A stretch of 64,000 nt of DNA from Orbaceae bacterium lpD04 (GCA_036251935.1 CP133967.1:1683488-1747487), one strand, 5' to 3'. Shown: positions 50,518 through 60,967, numbered from the stretch's first letter. Numbers and translations are program-made. Notes: a model not told the origin generated them from the sequence alone.

Positions 50518-50772
50518 CTATTTTATCAATTCTTCTAGATAACTATATGGAGGATCTAGTTCAGATAACCCCATTTTATGAATAAGTAGAATAATATCAT
50601 TATATTCATTTTTAGTAATAGTGATTTCATATTCAGAAAGATGCTCACATAAAGTCTCTATTGCTAATGGTTCCTCATTATGATTAACATAATCCAGGGC
50701 ACCATTTAAATATGTATCATCTAATCTTCCACGAAAATAATTTCCAATATGCATTATTTGATTAGCAAACAT
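50518..50772 (-). CDS. MafI-family immunity protein
   Basis: An 84-residue protein: LDDTYLNGALDYVNHNEEP, LCEHLSEYEITITKNEYN and the terminal helix. This matches the MafI immunity proteins that neutralise EndoU-type MafB/CdiA toxins, and it lies 12 bases after an EndoU CT, so family and position agree. Intact. Confidence 0.8.
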   Translation of the reverse strand: MFANQIMHIGNYFRGRLDDTYLNGALDYVNHNEEPLAIETLCEHLSEYEITITKNEYNDIILLIHKMGLSELDPPYSYLEELIK

Positions 50773-50784
50773 TTTTATTCTCCT

Positions 50785-52353
50785 TTATTTTATTTGCTTA
50801 TAATTAGGTAACGGGGCATTATCTGGATAAGCTGTTACTACTTTTCCTGTAGCGGGCATATAAACAACCTTTACTCTTACTCCATCTTTAACAGTATAAC
50901 TAACCCATTTAGCAGGTTGTCCTTTGTTTGTATATAAACCACCCGTTCCAGTTTGAGCATACCATTGCGTATTAGACGAAGTAACAATATCCCCTATATC
51001 ATTAATTATTTTTTCTGCTGGCCAGTTACTTGGAAATGTTGTTTTATTTGCTTGACCAGGAAATAAATGACCTCCACTGCCAGGTTTATCTCCATATAAT
51101 ATGTGATTTTTAGCTTCTTCTGATAAAATATCAACATATTCCTGTTTAACAAATTGTTTTGTATCATTATAAGGTAAGTTATTTGCATCATATTTACCAT
51201 TTGTTGGAGCTTCAACATTAAGTGTATTTGTTGGTTTTTGGCTATACTCACCTTCTGCGTATTTCCAGTCTGAACTTTTATTAGCATCAGTTACTGCATT
51301 TTCAGCTTTGTTAATCTTATTCGCATCTGAAACAACATTATCAACTTTAGTAACCTTATTACCGACTTTACCTAGCTTACTTCCAGCAACCGCGGTACCA
51401 ACATCACCAATATTACCGCCACTTCCAGCTGCAACAGCAAGGCCACTGGCTAATGGAGCTAAAGCGCTAATGTTTTCTTTTTCAGCTTGCGTTAAGTCGC
51501 TTGGATCTCGACCATCATACAGGGTTTTACGAATATAATCAGCTGCCGCTTCACCCGAAACCGCACCAATACCGCCCGCTAATGCAGAGTTCCCTTGCGC
51601 CGCCGCAACCGCGGCACCCAGTATCGCATGAGCAATTAAGTTTGCTTCGGTGTTGACAATAGGATGACCTTTTTCGTCATAGCTTGTCGTTTTTTCTTTA
51701 ATAACACCCGCTAAATAAGGCGCACTGGTACCAGCTAGCCCACCAGTAAAATCACCGGTAATTAGGCCGCTAACAATCGCAGTTGCAGCATCAATGCCTT
51801 TGCTAACGCTGCTACCCATTCCACCATTCGTTTTGCCTTTTTCTTGATTAATTTGGACTTGCTTATCAACCGCATAACTATAGGCTAACTTGTTAACCTC
51901 ATCTTCGGTTGCTTTATCACCTAAAGTATCTCTCGCTTTTTTAATCGCATCGTCAGGCAATTTATTCTTATCAACATCATTTTGCGCCTGTATGCGGTCG
52001 TATTTATTGACCACATCTTTTGCTTGGGCAGCAATGTCTCTAACTAGGTCAAGCGCATCCATTTTGTCTTGTTCTTTTTGTTTATCAAAGATTTGACCTA
52101 ATGGATTGTTGGCATTGTCAGTATCTCGGCTTAAATCATCAACATTTTGCTTTTGTTCATCTTGATTACGCACAATTAACGTGCCATCTTCTACCGCTGA
52201 TTTAGTCGTACTTGAAGCGCTATCACTGTTGTGATAAATCGATGGCATACCCGCTGTCGGTGATGCGCCGCTGGTACCAATACTTACCGATACATGGCTG
52301 ACATTAAAGTCGGCTTTGTTTTCAATATCACCAAAGCTAATAGTAAGAGGGTT
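50785..52353 (-). CDS. Orphan CdiA module with EndoU RNase CT
   Basis: Open from TISFGDIENKADFNVSH at the 5' joint (no start codon). FHA tail, linker NPLGQIFDKQKEQDKMDALD, pre-toxin block with AGTSAPYLAGVIK, then the CT. The EndoU domain is clear: HILYGDKPGSGGHLFPGQ with GGH, FPSNWPAEKIINDIGDIV, and VRVKVVYMPATGKVVTAYPD with the TAYP end. EndoU RNases cut RNA at U. The VENN motif is missing: AGSKNAVENN is replaced by AGSKLGKVGNKV, the only module here where the boundary has been exchanged. Confidence 0.85.
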   Translation of the reverse strand, partial: NPLTISFGDIENKADFNVSHVSVSIGTSGASPTAGMPSIYHNSDSASSTTKSAVEDGTLIVRNQDEQKQNVDDLSRDTDNANNPLGQIFDKQKEQDKMDALDLVRDIAAQAKDVVNKYDRIQAQNDVDKNKLPDDAIKKARDTLGDKATEDEVNKLAYSYAVDKQVQINQEKGKTNGGMGSSVSKGIDAATAIVSGLITGDFTGGLAGTSAPYLAGVIKEKTTSYDEKGHPIVNTEANLIAHAILGAAVAAAQGNSALAGGIGAVSGEAAADYIRKTLYDGRDPSDLTQAEKENISALAPLASGLAVAAGSGGNIGDVGTAVAGSKLGKVGNKVTKVDNVVSDANKINKAENAVTDANKSSDWKYAEGEYSQKPTNTLNVEAPTNGKYDANNLPYNDTKQFVKQEYVDILSEEAKNHILYGDKPGSGGHLFPGQANKTTFPSNWPAEKIINDIGDIVTSSNTQWYAQTGTGGLYTNKGQPAKWVSYTVKDGVRVKVVYMPATGKVVTAYPDNAPLPNYKQIK

Positions 52354-52368
52354 TTATTAGAATATTTT

Positions 52369-52418
52369 GTTAATTTTCACGCTGTTAACTAGCCATTTTA
52401 ATCAAAGAACTGCGTTAG
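52369..52418 (+). repeat. R1 dispersed repeat, copy 3
   Basis: GTTAATTTTCACGCTGTTAAC, TAGCCATTTTAATCAAAGAA. It starts 15 bases beyond the cut 5' end of the EndoU module, as other copies do at 54.0, 57.4 and 60.1 kb. Confidence 0.65.
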
Positions 52419-52561
52419 CAAAGTAGTTCAGGTTTATTACTTTAAAAGCAGTCATTTTCATCTTTGGCATAAAGTAGATTAATTGTAGAAATTAGGTAGA
52501 GGATCGCATAGTTAGTAAATAATTAGTTCAGTTCCACTAGGTGGATCGCAGATATAAAAAA

Positions 52562-52582
52562 TCCCAGTTTTTTAAGCTGGGA
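52562..52582 (-). terminator. Terminator after immunity gene 52630-53025
   Basis: TCCCAG (52562-52567) pairs with CTGGGA (52577-52582), 9-base loop; on the minus strand a run of T follows (A bases 52556-52561). About 48 bases after the immunity stop. Confidence 0.6.
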
Positions 52583-52629
52583 ATTCCCACCAGACGATAT
52601 TGTTACAAAGAAGATCTAACAGATATTTG

Positions 52630-53025
52630 CTATTCATAAGGCTTGTTAGCATCTGCATAATCATAATGATCGGGTACTCTGTAGTCTTCTGGGATCGTAG
52701 GCCACTTATCTTTTAGCTCATCCCCCCAACCTAGTTGATCAATATCGTCATTAATATTTTCAAAAAAATTCATTAAATCATGAGAGTAGACTTTCGCTCT
52801 AACTATTGCTACTTTAGCAACTAACATATCTTTCTGCTCTAATGATTGATGAAGTAGTTTAATATTTTCATCTAATTTTTCTAATGTAGATTTAAATTTT
52901 TCATCCTGATTTCTTTTATAATTAATACACCAGTTATTCAATAATTCGTCTTTTGACAATCCCTGTACCTGAGCGGCTAATAAAATTGTTTCTTTCAACT
53001 TATCAAATTCAATATCTATTTTCAT
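52630..53025 (-). CDS. Putative immunity protein to the E3-like toxin
   Basis: A 131-residue acidic, mostly helical protein (KFKSTLEKLDENIKLLHQSL) with a Trp/Pro-rich end (WGDELKDKWPTIPEDYRVPD). No family recognised. It overlaps the toxin stop by 4 bases. Acidic composition suits binding to a basic RNase, as for colicin E3 immunity, but homology is not evident. Confidence 0.65.
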   Translation of the reverse strand: MKIDIEFDKLKETILLAAQVQGLSKDELLNNWCINYKRNQDEKFKSTLEKLDENIKLLHQSLEQKDMLVAKVAIVRAKVYSHDLMNFFENINDDIDQLGWGDELKDKWPTIPEDYRVPDHYDYADANKPYE

Positions 53026-54027
53026 TTTGGTAATCTCCTACCTCTACCTGCATCAGTTTTAACATCATTTTTCGTGCCATCTAAATTAAGTACAAACTTA
53101 AATCGGCCTCTACTATCAAATACATCTATATGATCTTTGTGTAATCCATCTAAATAGAATTTATCACCTTTATTTATACCACTAGCCATATCATCAGTTG
53201 CAACATGAATACTCTGGCCACCATATTGCTGTTTAGTCTTTGTTGAATTATTTTTAACATCAGCCCCAAATCCAGATTGCCCTAAAAACTCGCCCATATT
53301 TCCAACGGAGCCTTTATTTGGTTCATAAGGTTTGTCAGAAGTTAAAACACTATCCTGCCAATTACCTACACTTATTTCAGGACCGGCATAAATGCCCTCA
53401 TTTTTATCACGAACTATGATTGGAGTAACAAATTTTCCAGCATCCTTGTCTTGCTCTGGAATAGAGAGTCCTGGCAACGGAGGTAATGGTTCTGGAATTG
53501 GATATCCCGGTAATTGTAATGAGCCAGAATCAGATATTTCCTTATGTAAATTTGTCAGATAATCATTTTTTGTTAAATAATCATTTAAACTATCCGCTTT
53601 CGGACGATTACCCGTAGCAACTTGGTTACGTTCAACATCCAGTTTTATTTGATACTGAATTTTCGCTTTATCGTCTGGACTCATTTCTTTAACTAATTCA
53701 TGAACAAATTTGGCTTTCTCTCCATCTGTCAATTTTTCATAAGCATCGGCAGCAAGTTTACCCATATTTTTAAGTGCTTCTACAACTGCTAATGAAATTT
53801 GTTCATTGGCATTATTACTACTACCTTGAATACCTAGCATTGCTGCGGTTGATTGTTGAATCTGAGTAACTGACATTTGAATAGCCAATAAGTTATTATT
53901 TTCAAACGCATTTTTACTACCAGCAACCGCAGTACCAACATCACCAATATTGCCGCCACTACCAACAACATTATGCTGCTCTTGATTAATTTCACGTTCG
54001 GTTTTTTGCGGGCCAAAGGTGATTTTG
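53022..54027 (-). CDS. Orphan CdiA-CT with possible colicin E3-like rRNase domain
   Basis: After TFGPQKTEREINQEQHNVV the frame jumps into GSGGNIGDVGTAVAGSKNAFENN; most of the pre-toxin domain is deleted and VENN reads FENN. A Pro-rich linker (PGYPIPEPLPPLPGLSIPEQ) leads to a basic CT ending KFYLDGLHKDHIDVFDSRGR, FKFVLNLDG, then TDAGRGRRLPK. The HKDHIDVFD strand and basic end resemble the cytotoxic 16S-rRNA nuclease domain of colicin E3 and relatives; this is a tentative match. The first 11 codons come from the R1 repeat. Confidence 0.65.
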
Positions 54028-54077
54028 TTAACTTTCACGCTGTTAACTAGCCTTTTCAATCAAAGAATCGAGCTAAC
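54027..54077 (+). repeat. R1 dispersed repeat, copy 4
   Basis: GTTAACTTTCACGCTGTTAAC, TAGCCTTTTCAATCAAAGAA, TCGAGCTAAC. It adjoins the cut 5' end of the toxin module at 53022-54027. The spacer 54078-54359 carries a decayed symE tail (AAATTGCGAAGTAAATCG) and nothing coding. Confidence 0.7.
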
Positions 54078-54359
54078 AAAATAATTCAGGTTTATTATTT
54101 AAAAAACGGTCATTTGGATAATTAAATAGTAATTTGATTGCAGAAATTGCGAAGTAAATCGTATTATTAGGATATAATTAAGCAATTTCTGCGATAAAAA
54201 TCGGAGAAATGAGAAAAATATAAACCAGATTTAACCTGACAGACACAAATGAAAAACGGGTAACTGTCAGATCAGGTTTGAGCTAGTAAAGTTAATAACA
54301 TATACAAAAATTATTAGATTATAGGTTCCGTATTCAATTATACGTAAATTATTTAATTT

Positions 54360-55058
54360 CTATTCTTCATTTTTATAGTTTTTAATCGCAATATTACCAT
54401 TTTCACTACTAATAAAATAATTCTTCGAAAAATCAAAATCTAAAAATTTAGAACTAATATTATTCACATTAAGCCCATCAATAGATCTATTCTTTAATTT
54501 TATAATATAATCTTGATATTGATTTATAAAATCCACATCCTGTTTAGTAAAAAAATTATCAAATTCTATTGTTTGAATTAAGATATCTGATTCCTCAAAA
54601 ATAAAATTTAACTCATCAGAGAAAATAATTTTCAACTTAACTTGCATATTAGGATAGTCTGCACTTTTGCCTACTAACCAAATATATTTATCTCCAATGG
54701 AAAAATTTGAATCTACTGTATGGTAAATCTCATCTTTATTATCAATGAGCTTTAGATATATACACCTAGCATTTTTTATAACTAGTTTCGCTTTTCTTAG
54801 CAAAAGGGTAAATATGCTACTATAGTCATTCAAATCAATTTTAGCTAATCCACTAGAAATAATACTTTTTGGGTTTTTTTCTATAATAGGAGAATACCAA
54901 ATACTTTCACTCATATTAACTTCTATATTTTCTAAATTAACTTCAAAGTCATTATTTATACTAGCAAAGTCAAAAGATAGGTAGTTTTCTATCCCAATAC
55001 AACTATCAAGACAAAGAAACTGCTGATAGTTGCTAGTTATATCTAATTGATATTCCAT
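54360..55058 (-). CDS. Putative immunity protein to the methyltransferase-like toxin
   Basis: A 232-residue soluble, Ile/Asn/Asp-rich beta-type protein (LSFDFASINNDFEVNLENI, IWYSPIIEKNPKSII). No family recognised. It follows the toxin by 12 bases on the same strand and is the longest soluble immunity candidate in the array besides 61150-61854. AAGGGA precedes the ATG. Intact. Confidence 0.65.
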   Translation of the reverse strand: MEYQLDITSNYQQFLCLDSCIGIENYLSFDFASINNDFEVNLENIEVNMSESIWYSPIIEKNPKSIISSGLAKIDLNDYSSIFTLLLRKAKLVIKNARCIYLKLIDNKDEIYHTVDSNFSIGDKYIWLVGKSADYPNMQVKLKIIFSDELNFIFEESDILIQTIEFDNFFTKQDVDFINQYQDYIIKLKNRSIDGLNVNNISSKFLDFDFSKNYFISSENGNIAIKNYKNEE

Positions 55059-55070
55059 AAAATCCCTTCA

Positions 55071-57373
55071 TTATTTTTTATTGAAAATATATTCAGTTAT
55101 TGTTTCATTTTTTATTTGCATCCCATCAGACTGAGAATAACCTTTGCTTGAGATTATGTTTTTTTCCGATAAGGTAAAACCTTTACTTTCAGCTATTTTT
55201 TCAAGATTTTTCATACTTGGGTTATTCCAACTACCTTTAATAATTATAGTCCCGTTATTATCTAAAACTCTTAATATTTCATCATTAAAAGGTTTAAACC
55301 CATATGGATTTTCCATAATTATTGTTTTCTGAGAGCCTGTTGCTATTTTAGATAAATCGTTAGCATTTCCGGCATAAACACCTTTCCCCATAAGGTAATC
55401 AGGATTTGAAATATTATATGTTCCTTCAATTGGCTTATTACCTGCCCCAATATTGAGCGTTCCGCCCTTTTCTGCTTTAGCTAAGTATGGGTCATCAGAC
55501 AACATGCCACCGGGTTTGGTGAGTTTTCCTGCATAGTATAGGCTACCAGCCTGACCCATTAAATTAAAACCTGTTTCTGTTAAACGGACAACTCCAGGAT
55601 CAACACCTAGTTCTTTTGCAATATAGTTAATTTTAAATTCATCAGTTGATTGCTGCCCATCGGCAATCTGATCTTTCTGCGAATAACCAAATCCACCTTC
55701 TTCTTTTGAGACTTTCTCCCCAACCTTATTCCAGTAAACTGGATCTAGTGTGTAGTGAACCGTTACGGTGCTATTTTTTAACAACACTTGCTCGTCTTTA
55801 TACTGCTCACCTTCTTTAGCTAGAGAGAGAGCTTGGTTATAAGCTTCAGAACCTATGGCATATTGGGCATAACATTTTATCAGCGCACAACTAGCCGCAT
55901 CAAGCTTATGTTGATCATGCCCATCTTTAACCAGTTTATCAACAATTCGCTCTTCAACTACAGTTGCCAAACGGTTATTCTCAACGGCATTCTTACTACC
56001 TGCAACCGCGGTACCAACATCACCAATATTACCGCCACTTCCTGCGGCAACAGCTAAACCACTGGCTAATTGAGCTAAAGCGCTGATGTTTTCTTTTTCA
56101 GCTTGCGTTAAATCGCTTGGATCTCGACCATCATACAGGGTTTTACGAATATAATCAGCTGCCGCTTCACCCGAAACAGCACCAATACCGCCCGCTAATG
56201 CTGAGTTACCTTGCGCTGCAGCAACTGCGGCGCCTAAAATGGCATGAGCAATTAGATTAGCTGCTTTATCATCAGTCTTCCAATCTTTGGCCGCCTCATC
56301 ATAATGACCGGTTTGCTTTTTAATTTGCTCAGCCAAATAAGGCGCACTGGCGCCTGCAAGGCCGCCGGTAATATCACCACTAATAATGCCGATAACAATG
56401 GCACTGGCTGCATCAAGCCCTTTACTAAAGCCATCGCCCATACTACCAATGCCATTTTTCTGCACCAGTTGATTGACCGTATAATTATAAATCGCTTCTG
56501 GTGTCGCTTTAATGCCTTGTCGATTTAAGGCTTCGATAGCTTCGTCTTTTTGTTTATCACTTACGCCACCTTGCGCTTTCAGTTCAAGCTGCGCCTCTAT
56601 TTTACTGTATTTTTGCCCTAAGTTTTTACCTTGTACAACAATGTCCCGAACTAAATCGATGGCATCCATGCGGTCTTGTTCTTTTTGTTTATCAAAGATT
56701 TGACCTAATGGATTATTGGCGTTTTCAGTGTTACGGCTTAACTCATCAACATTTTGCTTTTGTTCGTCTTGATTACGCACAATTAACGTGCCGTCTTCTA
56801 CCGCCGATTTAGTCGTACTTGAAGCGCTATCACTGTTGTGATAAATCGATGGCATACCGGCTGTCGGTGATGCGCCGCTAGTACCAATACTGATTGATAC
56901 ATGGCTGACATCAAAGTCGGCTTTGTTTTCAATATCACTAAAGCTAATGGTGCCGGTGTCGAGTTTATTGTTTGATTTATCCTCAGCGGTTGAGGCAATG
57001 ACCGCCCCTTTAAGGTCGGTATTATTGCCAACGGTCACATCAAAGCCATTTTTACCAGCAAAAATACCCGACTGGTCGGTGACGCTGGCCCAGTTGCTAT
57101 CCATTTTGGTTTGTGATAACGCTAAGTTACCACTAAAACCCGTACCAAATGAACCATTGACCGAAGCGGTGATTTTATCATAATCGTAGTTGTCACTGTC
57201 TTGCAATGACTCAATATTGAGGTTATTACCCACGTCCAATTTAACGCTGTCGCCTTTTAACTGCGCCCCGATTAGGGCTTGGGTGTCACCTTTGTTATTT
57301 TTAAGCTGTAAATCTTCTATTGCTTGAATAGCGGTTGCTAAGTAATTATTACTCAGTTTTACTAAGGTTACTC
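55071..57373 (-). CDS. Orphan CdiA module with SAM-methyltransferase-like CT
   Basis: Open from the joint at about 57373 (KLSNNYLATAIQAIEDLQLK), with no ATG; a TTG at 57239 is the first in-frame start-type codon of note. FHA repeats, NPLGQIFDKQKEQDRMDAID, pre-toxin domain and VENNRLATVVEE follow. The CT of about 300 residues ends in a Rossmann-like domain: GGTLNIGAGNKPIEGTYNIS (motif I GAGNKP), an acidic-to-Asn loop, QKTIIMENPYGFKP, ILRVLDNNGTIIIKGSWNN and a last strand-helix. That order is class I methyltransferase-like. Undamaged. Confidence 0.75.
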
Positions 57374-57375
57374 TT

Positions 57376-57426
57376 GTTAACTTTCACGCTGTTAACTAGC
57401 CTTTTCAATCAAAGAATTGAACTAAC
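57376..57426 (+). repeat. R1 dispersed repeat, copy 5
   Basis: GTTAACTTTCACGCTGTTAAC, TAGCCTTTTCAATCAAAGAA, TTGAACTAAC. It abuts the 5' cut of the methyltransferase-like module within 3 bases. The spacer beyond it carries a decayed symE end (57470-57515). Confidence 0.7.
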
Positions 57427-57535
57427 AGAATAATTCAGGTTTGTTACTTTAGAAGTAGTCGCCAGATTCTCGCAAAAAAGTAGATTAATCGTAAGAATTG
57501 TGTAGTGGATCGCATAGTTGAAAGATAATTAGGTC

Positions 57536-57561
57536 AGTTCTGCGATAGGGATCGCAGAACT
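57536..57561 (-). terminator. 11-bp hairpin after immunity gene 57612-58127
   Basis: AGTTCTGCGAT (57536-57546), loop AGGG, ATCGCAGAACT (57551-57561): identical to the element at 61052-61077. It is 50 bases past the immunity stop. No T-run, so its role as terminator is uncertain. Confidence 0.45.
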
Positions 57562-57611
57562 AAATTAAAAATCTGGTAACTATCAGATTAAATTTGAGTT
57601 AATACATCTTA

Positions 57612-58127
57612 TTATGTGTACAGCTTATTTAGCTCTTTTTTTATCCATAAATTATAATCTAATACAATTTTTAAATAATTCTCATCAGAATAAAACTCAC
57701 TTGGAGTCATTCTATTGTTAACTCCTTGAATTATATTTGGACTATTATTTAGCTCTCCCCATTCATTCCAAAAATTATTTAATTCCAGAAGCCCATACAC
57801 ACTATCTTTTGATAAGTGATTCATTAATTCTTTGATTGAAAGCACAACCCATTTTTTCTTTGAAAGAATTAAATTAACATTATTCAAGTCACAAAGTTTA
57901 CTAATTAAATTAATAACCTCAATATTTATCTCTGTACAAAAAGACAATTCAGAAACTGACATAAAAGTCGCATCATTCGATTCTATAATTGCTAACTGCT
58001 CACATGCATAGTCACTAACATTGTTTGGCGATAATTCACCTATCGGGAGGCCTTTACAACCTAAATAAACAACACCCCAATCAACTATATCTAACTTTTT
58101 TAGTTCATTAAATATTTTATTTATCAT
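57612..58127 (-). CDS. Putative immunity protein (DUF2247-like)
   Basis: A 171-residue helical protein: IVDWGVVYLGCKGLPIGEL, NNVSDYACEQLAIIE and FWNEWGELNNSPNIIQ. The pattern recalls DUF2247, a family found with polymorphic toxins, but I am unsure. It overlaps the toxin stop by 4 bases (ATGA style). Intact. Confidence 0.6.
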   Translation of the reverse strand: MINKIFNELKKLDIVDWGVVYLGCKGLPIGELSPNNVSDYACEQLAIIESNDATFMSVSELSFCTEINIEVINLISKLCDLNNVNLILSKKKWVVLSIKELMNHLSKDSVYGLLELNNFWNEWGELNNSPNIIQGVNNRMTPSEFYSDENYLKIVLDYNLWIKKELNKLYT

Positions 58128-60050
58128 GGTTTAGACGGAGCTCCATTTATTTTTCCATTTGGTACAAACATTCGATGGCTTACGCCTCCTAACTTAGGAT
58201 CTACTATCCATTCAAATCTACCAGAAACACCATTTAAACTTCCTTCTAACTGATGAAGTGTTGCTCCATTGTTTAAAGTTGTTTTTGTAGCTTGACCAGC
58301 ATAATTATCAATAATGTCATTAAAGCCATGTGATTTAGCAGTAGAAGGGAACTCTTGAACTGCGCCTGGTTTTAATTTTTCTGGATAAACAGTTATCTGT
58401 TGACCATCAATGTCTAGCACTGGTTTATTGGTGATTTGGTCAACCTTATTACCACTTCCTGAACCTTTTTCACCATAACCAACTCTAGGGTTATCTAAGA
58501 TATCATTAGTAATAGTCTGGCTACCTGTCGGCCCCTTACCTATATCACCAACAGCTTCCCCAACTATATTATTCGGCTTATTAGCTGTTGTCGAGGTTCC
58601 TTTTTCAGTGCTAATAACTGGTGGTTTGGTTCCTGTTGCTTCTTGTACTACTTTAGGTCCTACAATGGCAGCGGCTGCGGCCATTGCCGTATTGCTCACT
58701 CTTTCCCAAAAAACTAAATTTCGAGATGTTTCTATACTAAACCCATAATTTTCAGTCAATTGCTGAGCTTTCCATTCTCGATAAGCCTCGACATCTTTTA
58801 AAGCTAAATCAAACTCTAATGAATTTATCTCTTTATAACCATCATACTGATCTTTATACTGACTTTGCAAATAATGATAATAAGGATCATCAGGACTTAA
58901 CTTTCCATCATAGGACTTACCTGCGGCATCAAGATCTTGTCTTAGTTCTCCACATTTTGATGAGCTCAAGTTTTGGCATGCATCAATTAATGCTTCATTC
59001 TTTTCTTTGCTCGATTGATTTATTTTATCTATTGCGGCCTGAGCTTTTTCTTTATCTTCTGGCGAAAGATATGGTAATTGACGCTCTAAATCTGTTTTTA
59101 TCTTATCTTCTGGTGCGTATAAATAGTTATTCTCAACCGCATTTTTACTACCTGCAACCGCAGTACCAACATCACCGATATTACCGCCACTTCCAGCTGC
59201 AACAGCAAGGCCACTGGCTAACTGCGCTAAGGCGCTGATGTTTTCTTTTTCAGCTTGCGTTAAGTCGCTTGGAGCTCGACCATCATACAGGGTTTTACGA
59301 ATATAATCAGCTGCCGCTTCACCCGAAACCGCACCAATACCACCCGCCAATGCGGAGTTACCTTGCGCGGCAGCAACAGCTGCGCCGAGGATAGCATGAG
59401 CAATTAAGTTTGCTTCAGTATTAACCTTTGGATCACCTTTATCATCATAACGAATATTGCCTTTATCGTCACTCTCATAAGTTTGTTCCTTAATAATTCC
59501 TGCGATATAAGGCGCACTGGCGCCAGCAAGCCCACCAGTAAAATCACCGGTAATCAGACCGCTAACAATGGCGGTTGCTGCATCAATGCCTTTACTGACA
59601 GTGCTGCCCATTCCGCCATTAGTTTTGCCTTTTTCTTGATTAATTTGGACTTGCTTATCAACCGCATAACTATAGGCTAACTTGTTAACCTCATCTTCGG
59701 TTGCTTTATCACCTAAAGTATCTCTCGCTTGGGCAGCAATGTCTCTGACTAGGTCAAGCGCATCCATTTTGTCTTGTTCTTTTTGTTTATCAAAGATTTG
59801 CCCTAATGGATTGTTGGCGTTTTCGGTATCTCGGCTTAAATCATCAACATTTTGCTTTTGTTCGTCTTGATTACACACAATTAACGTGCCATCTTCAACC
59901 GCTGATTTAGTTTTACTTGATGCGCTATCGCTGTTGCGATTAATTGATGGAATACAGGCTGTTAGTACTAATACTAATTGAGATATGGCTAACATCAAGA
60001 GCAGTTTTGTTTTTGGTATCAATAAAACTAATGGCAAGGATACTTTATTA
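58124..60050 (-). CDS. Orphan CdiA module with unknown toxin CT
   Basis: Good homology starts at NSDSASSKTKSAVED; the first about 30 codons read out of frame against the other copies, so the FHA piece is damaged. A 30-codon deletion in the linker joins AAQARDTLGDKATEDE. The pre-toxin and VENNYLYAPEDK follow, then a linker shared with 48882-49985. The CT begins at GDIGKGPTGSQ, holds HGFNDIIDNYAGQATKTTL and ends GRFEWIVDPKLGGVSHRMFV, NGKINGAPSKP. That ending is common in CDI toxins; its activity is unknown to me. CT undamaged. Confidence 0.7.
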
Positions 60051-60059
60051 AGATATTTT

Positions 60060-60100
60060 ATTAACTTTTGCCCTGTTAAGTCGTCTTTTTAATCAACTAT
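60060..60100 (+). repeat. R1 dispersed repeat, copy 6 (diverged)
   Basis: ATTAACTTTTGCCCTGTTAA then GTCGTCTTTTTAATCAACT; closer to copy 1 than to the array copies. Lies about 10 bases beyond the 5' cut of the 58-60 kb module. Confidence 0.55.
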
Positions 60101-60149
60101 AGTATAGTTGGTAACGGCTAGAAAAATATTGCGACTGATATAACAATAT

Positions 60150-60566
60150 TTAATTTCCATTAATCCATACTTGTTCAACCCAATCTGCAAGATCATTCCA
60201 AGAGTCATTACTGTAACCATCTAATGTCCAATAACGTACTTTACCATCTGATGTTAAACAATAATAACTACCATTATCTTCACATATTGTTAACCAATCT
60301 TTAGGTAAACCTTGCTCTCTAGCTTCATTTAATACTATAGATAACTCGCAAGGATACTGTTTATCTTTTGTTACTAGCAATAATTCAATTGTGCCATATA
60401 AAATATTACCAGCCTCTTTAAGAAGTTTTCTATACTCAACTGGAAAGCTAAAATCTATATCTTTTTCATAGCTATCAAGCAACGTGTTATTAGGAAGAGC
60501 TACATTCATTACCTCTCCATTGGATAGTTTTTTTAACTGATTAATAACTTCATCTAATTTATTCAT
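60150..60566 (-). CDS. SUKH (SMI1/KNR4) family immunity protein, orphan
   Basis: A 138-residue SUKH-fold protein: IDFSFPVEYRKLLKEAGNI at the start, ICEDNGSYYCLTSDGKVRYW in the middle and SFNDLADWVEQVW-like ending (SWNDLADWVEQVWINGN). SUKH proteins neutralise many different toxins. No CT lies immediately upstream; about 580 spacer bases separate it from the next module, so it is an orphan immunity gene. Confidence 0.8.
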   Translation of the reverse strand: MNKLDEVINQLKKLSNGEVMNVALPNNTLLDSYEKDIDFSFPVEYRKLLKEAGNILYGTIELLLVTKDKQYPCELSIVLNEAREQGLPKDWLTICEDNGSYYCLTSDGKVRYWTLDGYSNDSWNDLADWVEQVWINGN

Positions 60567-60919
60567 TAGTATCCTCTATTATTTAAAATCATTTGCTCTA
60601 GTTTTCCAATAATCAGAACGCTATTTTCTAAACTGATTCAAAGGCGATTTTACGATGAAAAGATTTAATTTTAGTGATAGTCAAATATTGAGTATTTTGA
60701 ATAAAACAAATTATTACACAGATAAACTTTATTTCATTTAAATTGGATCGCTTGACCAATATTGCTGTTCTCGTTCAAAGTATTGTACTAATTCAGTTCA
60801 CATTTTAGTATCTACTTTAATTAAATTAGAAACAGATTTTGTTGTGGTTTTTTATTTTTGAGATCATGCTTCGAGGTAGTATAACAGTTTGCTTTCTCTA
60901 ACAAAATTGTTTTGCTCCT
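60567..60919. other. Spacer between SUKH gene and R1 copy 7
   Basis: About 350 AT-rich bases. I see no frame resembling a CT, no symE core and no insertion-sequence ends. It presumably replaced the toxin that once preceded the SUKH gene. Confidence 0.4.
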
Positions 60920-60967
60920 GTTACAGAAAGCTTTTAACTAGCTATTTTAATCAAAAAATCGTGCTAG
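60920..60967 (+). repeat. R1 dispersed repeat, copy 7 (diverged)
   Basis: GTTACAGAAAGCTTTTAACT then AGCTATTTTAATCAAAAAA: the right half matches the consensus, the left half is altered. It is followed by the same tail (AATTCATGTTTATTACTTTA) as copies 3-5. Confidence 0.5.

Noticed and set aside
49622-59238. Plus-strand frames of His/Leu-rich sequence at 49622-49990 and 58819-59238
   Set aside because: Exact antisense shadows of the shared CdiA linker; not independent genes.
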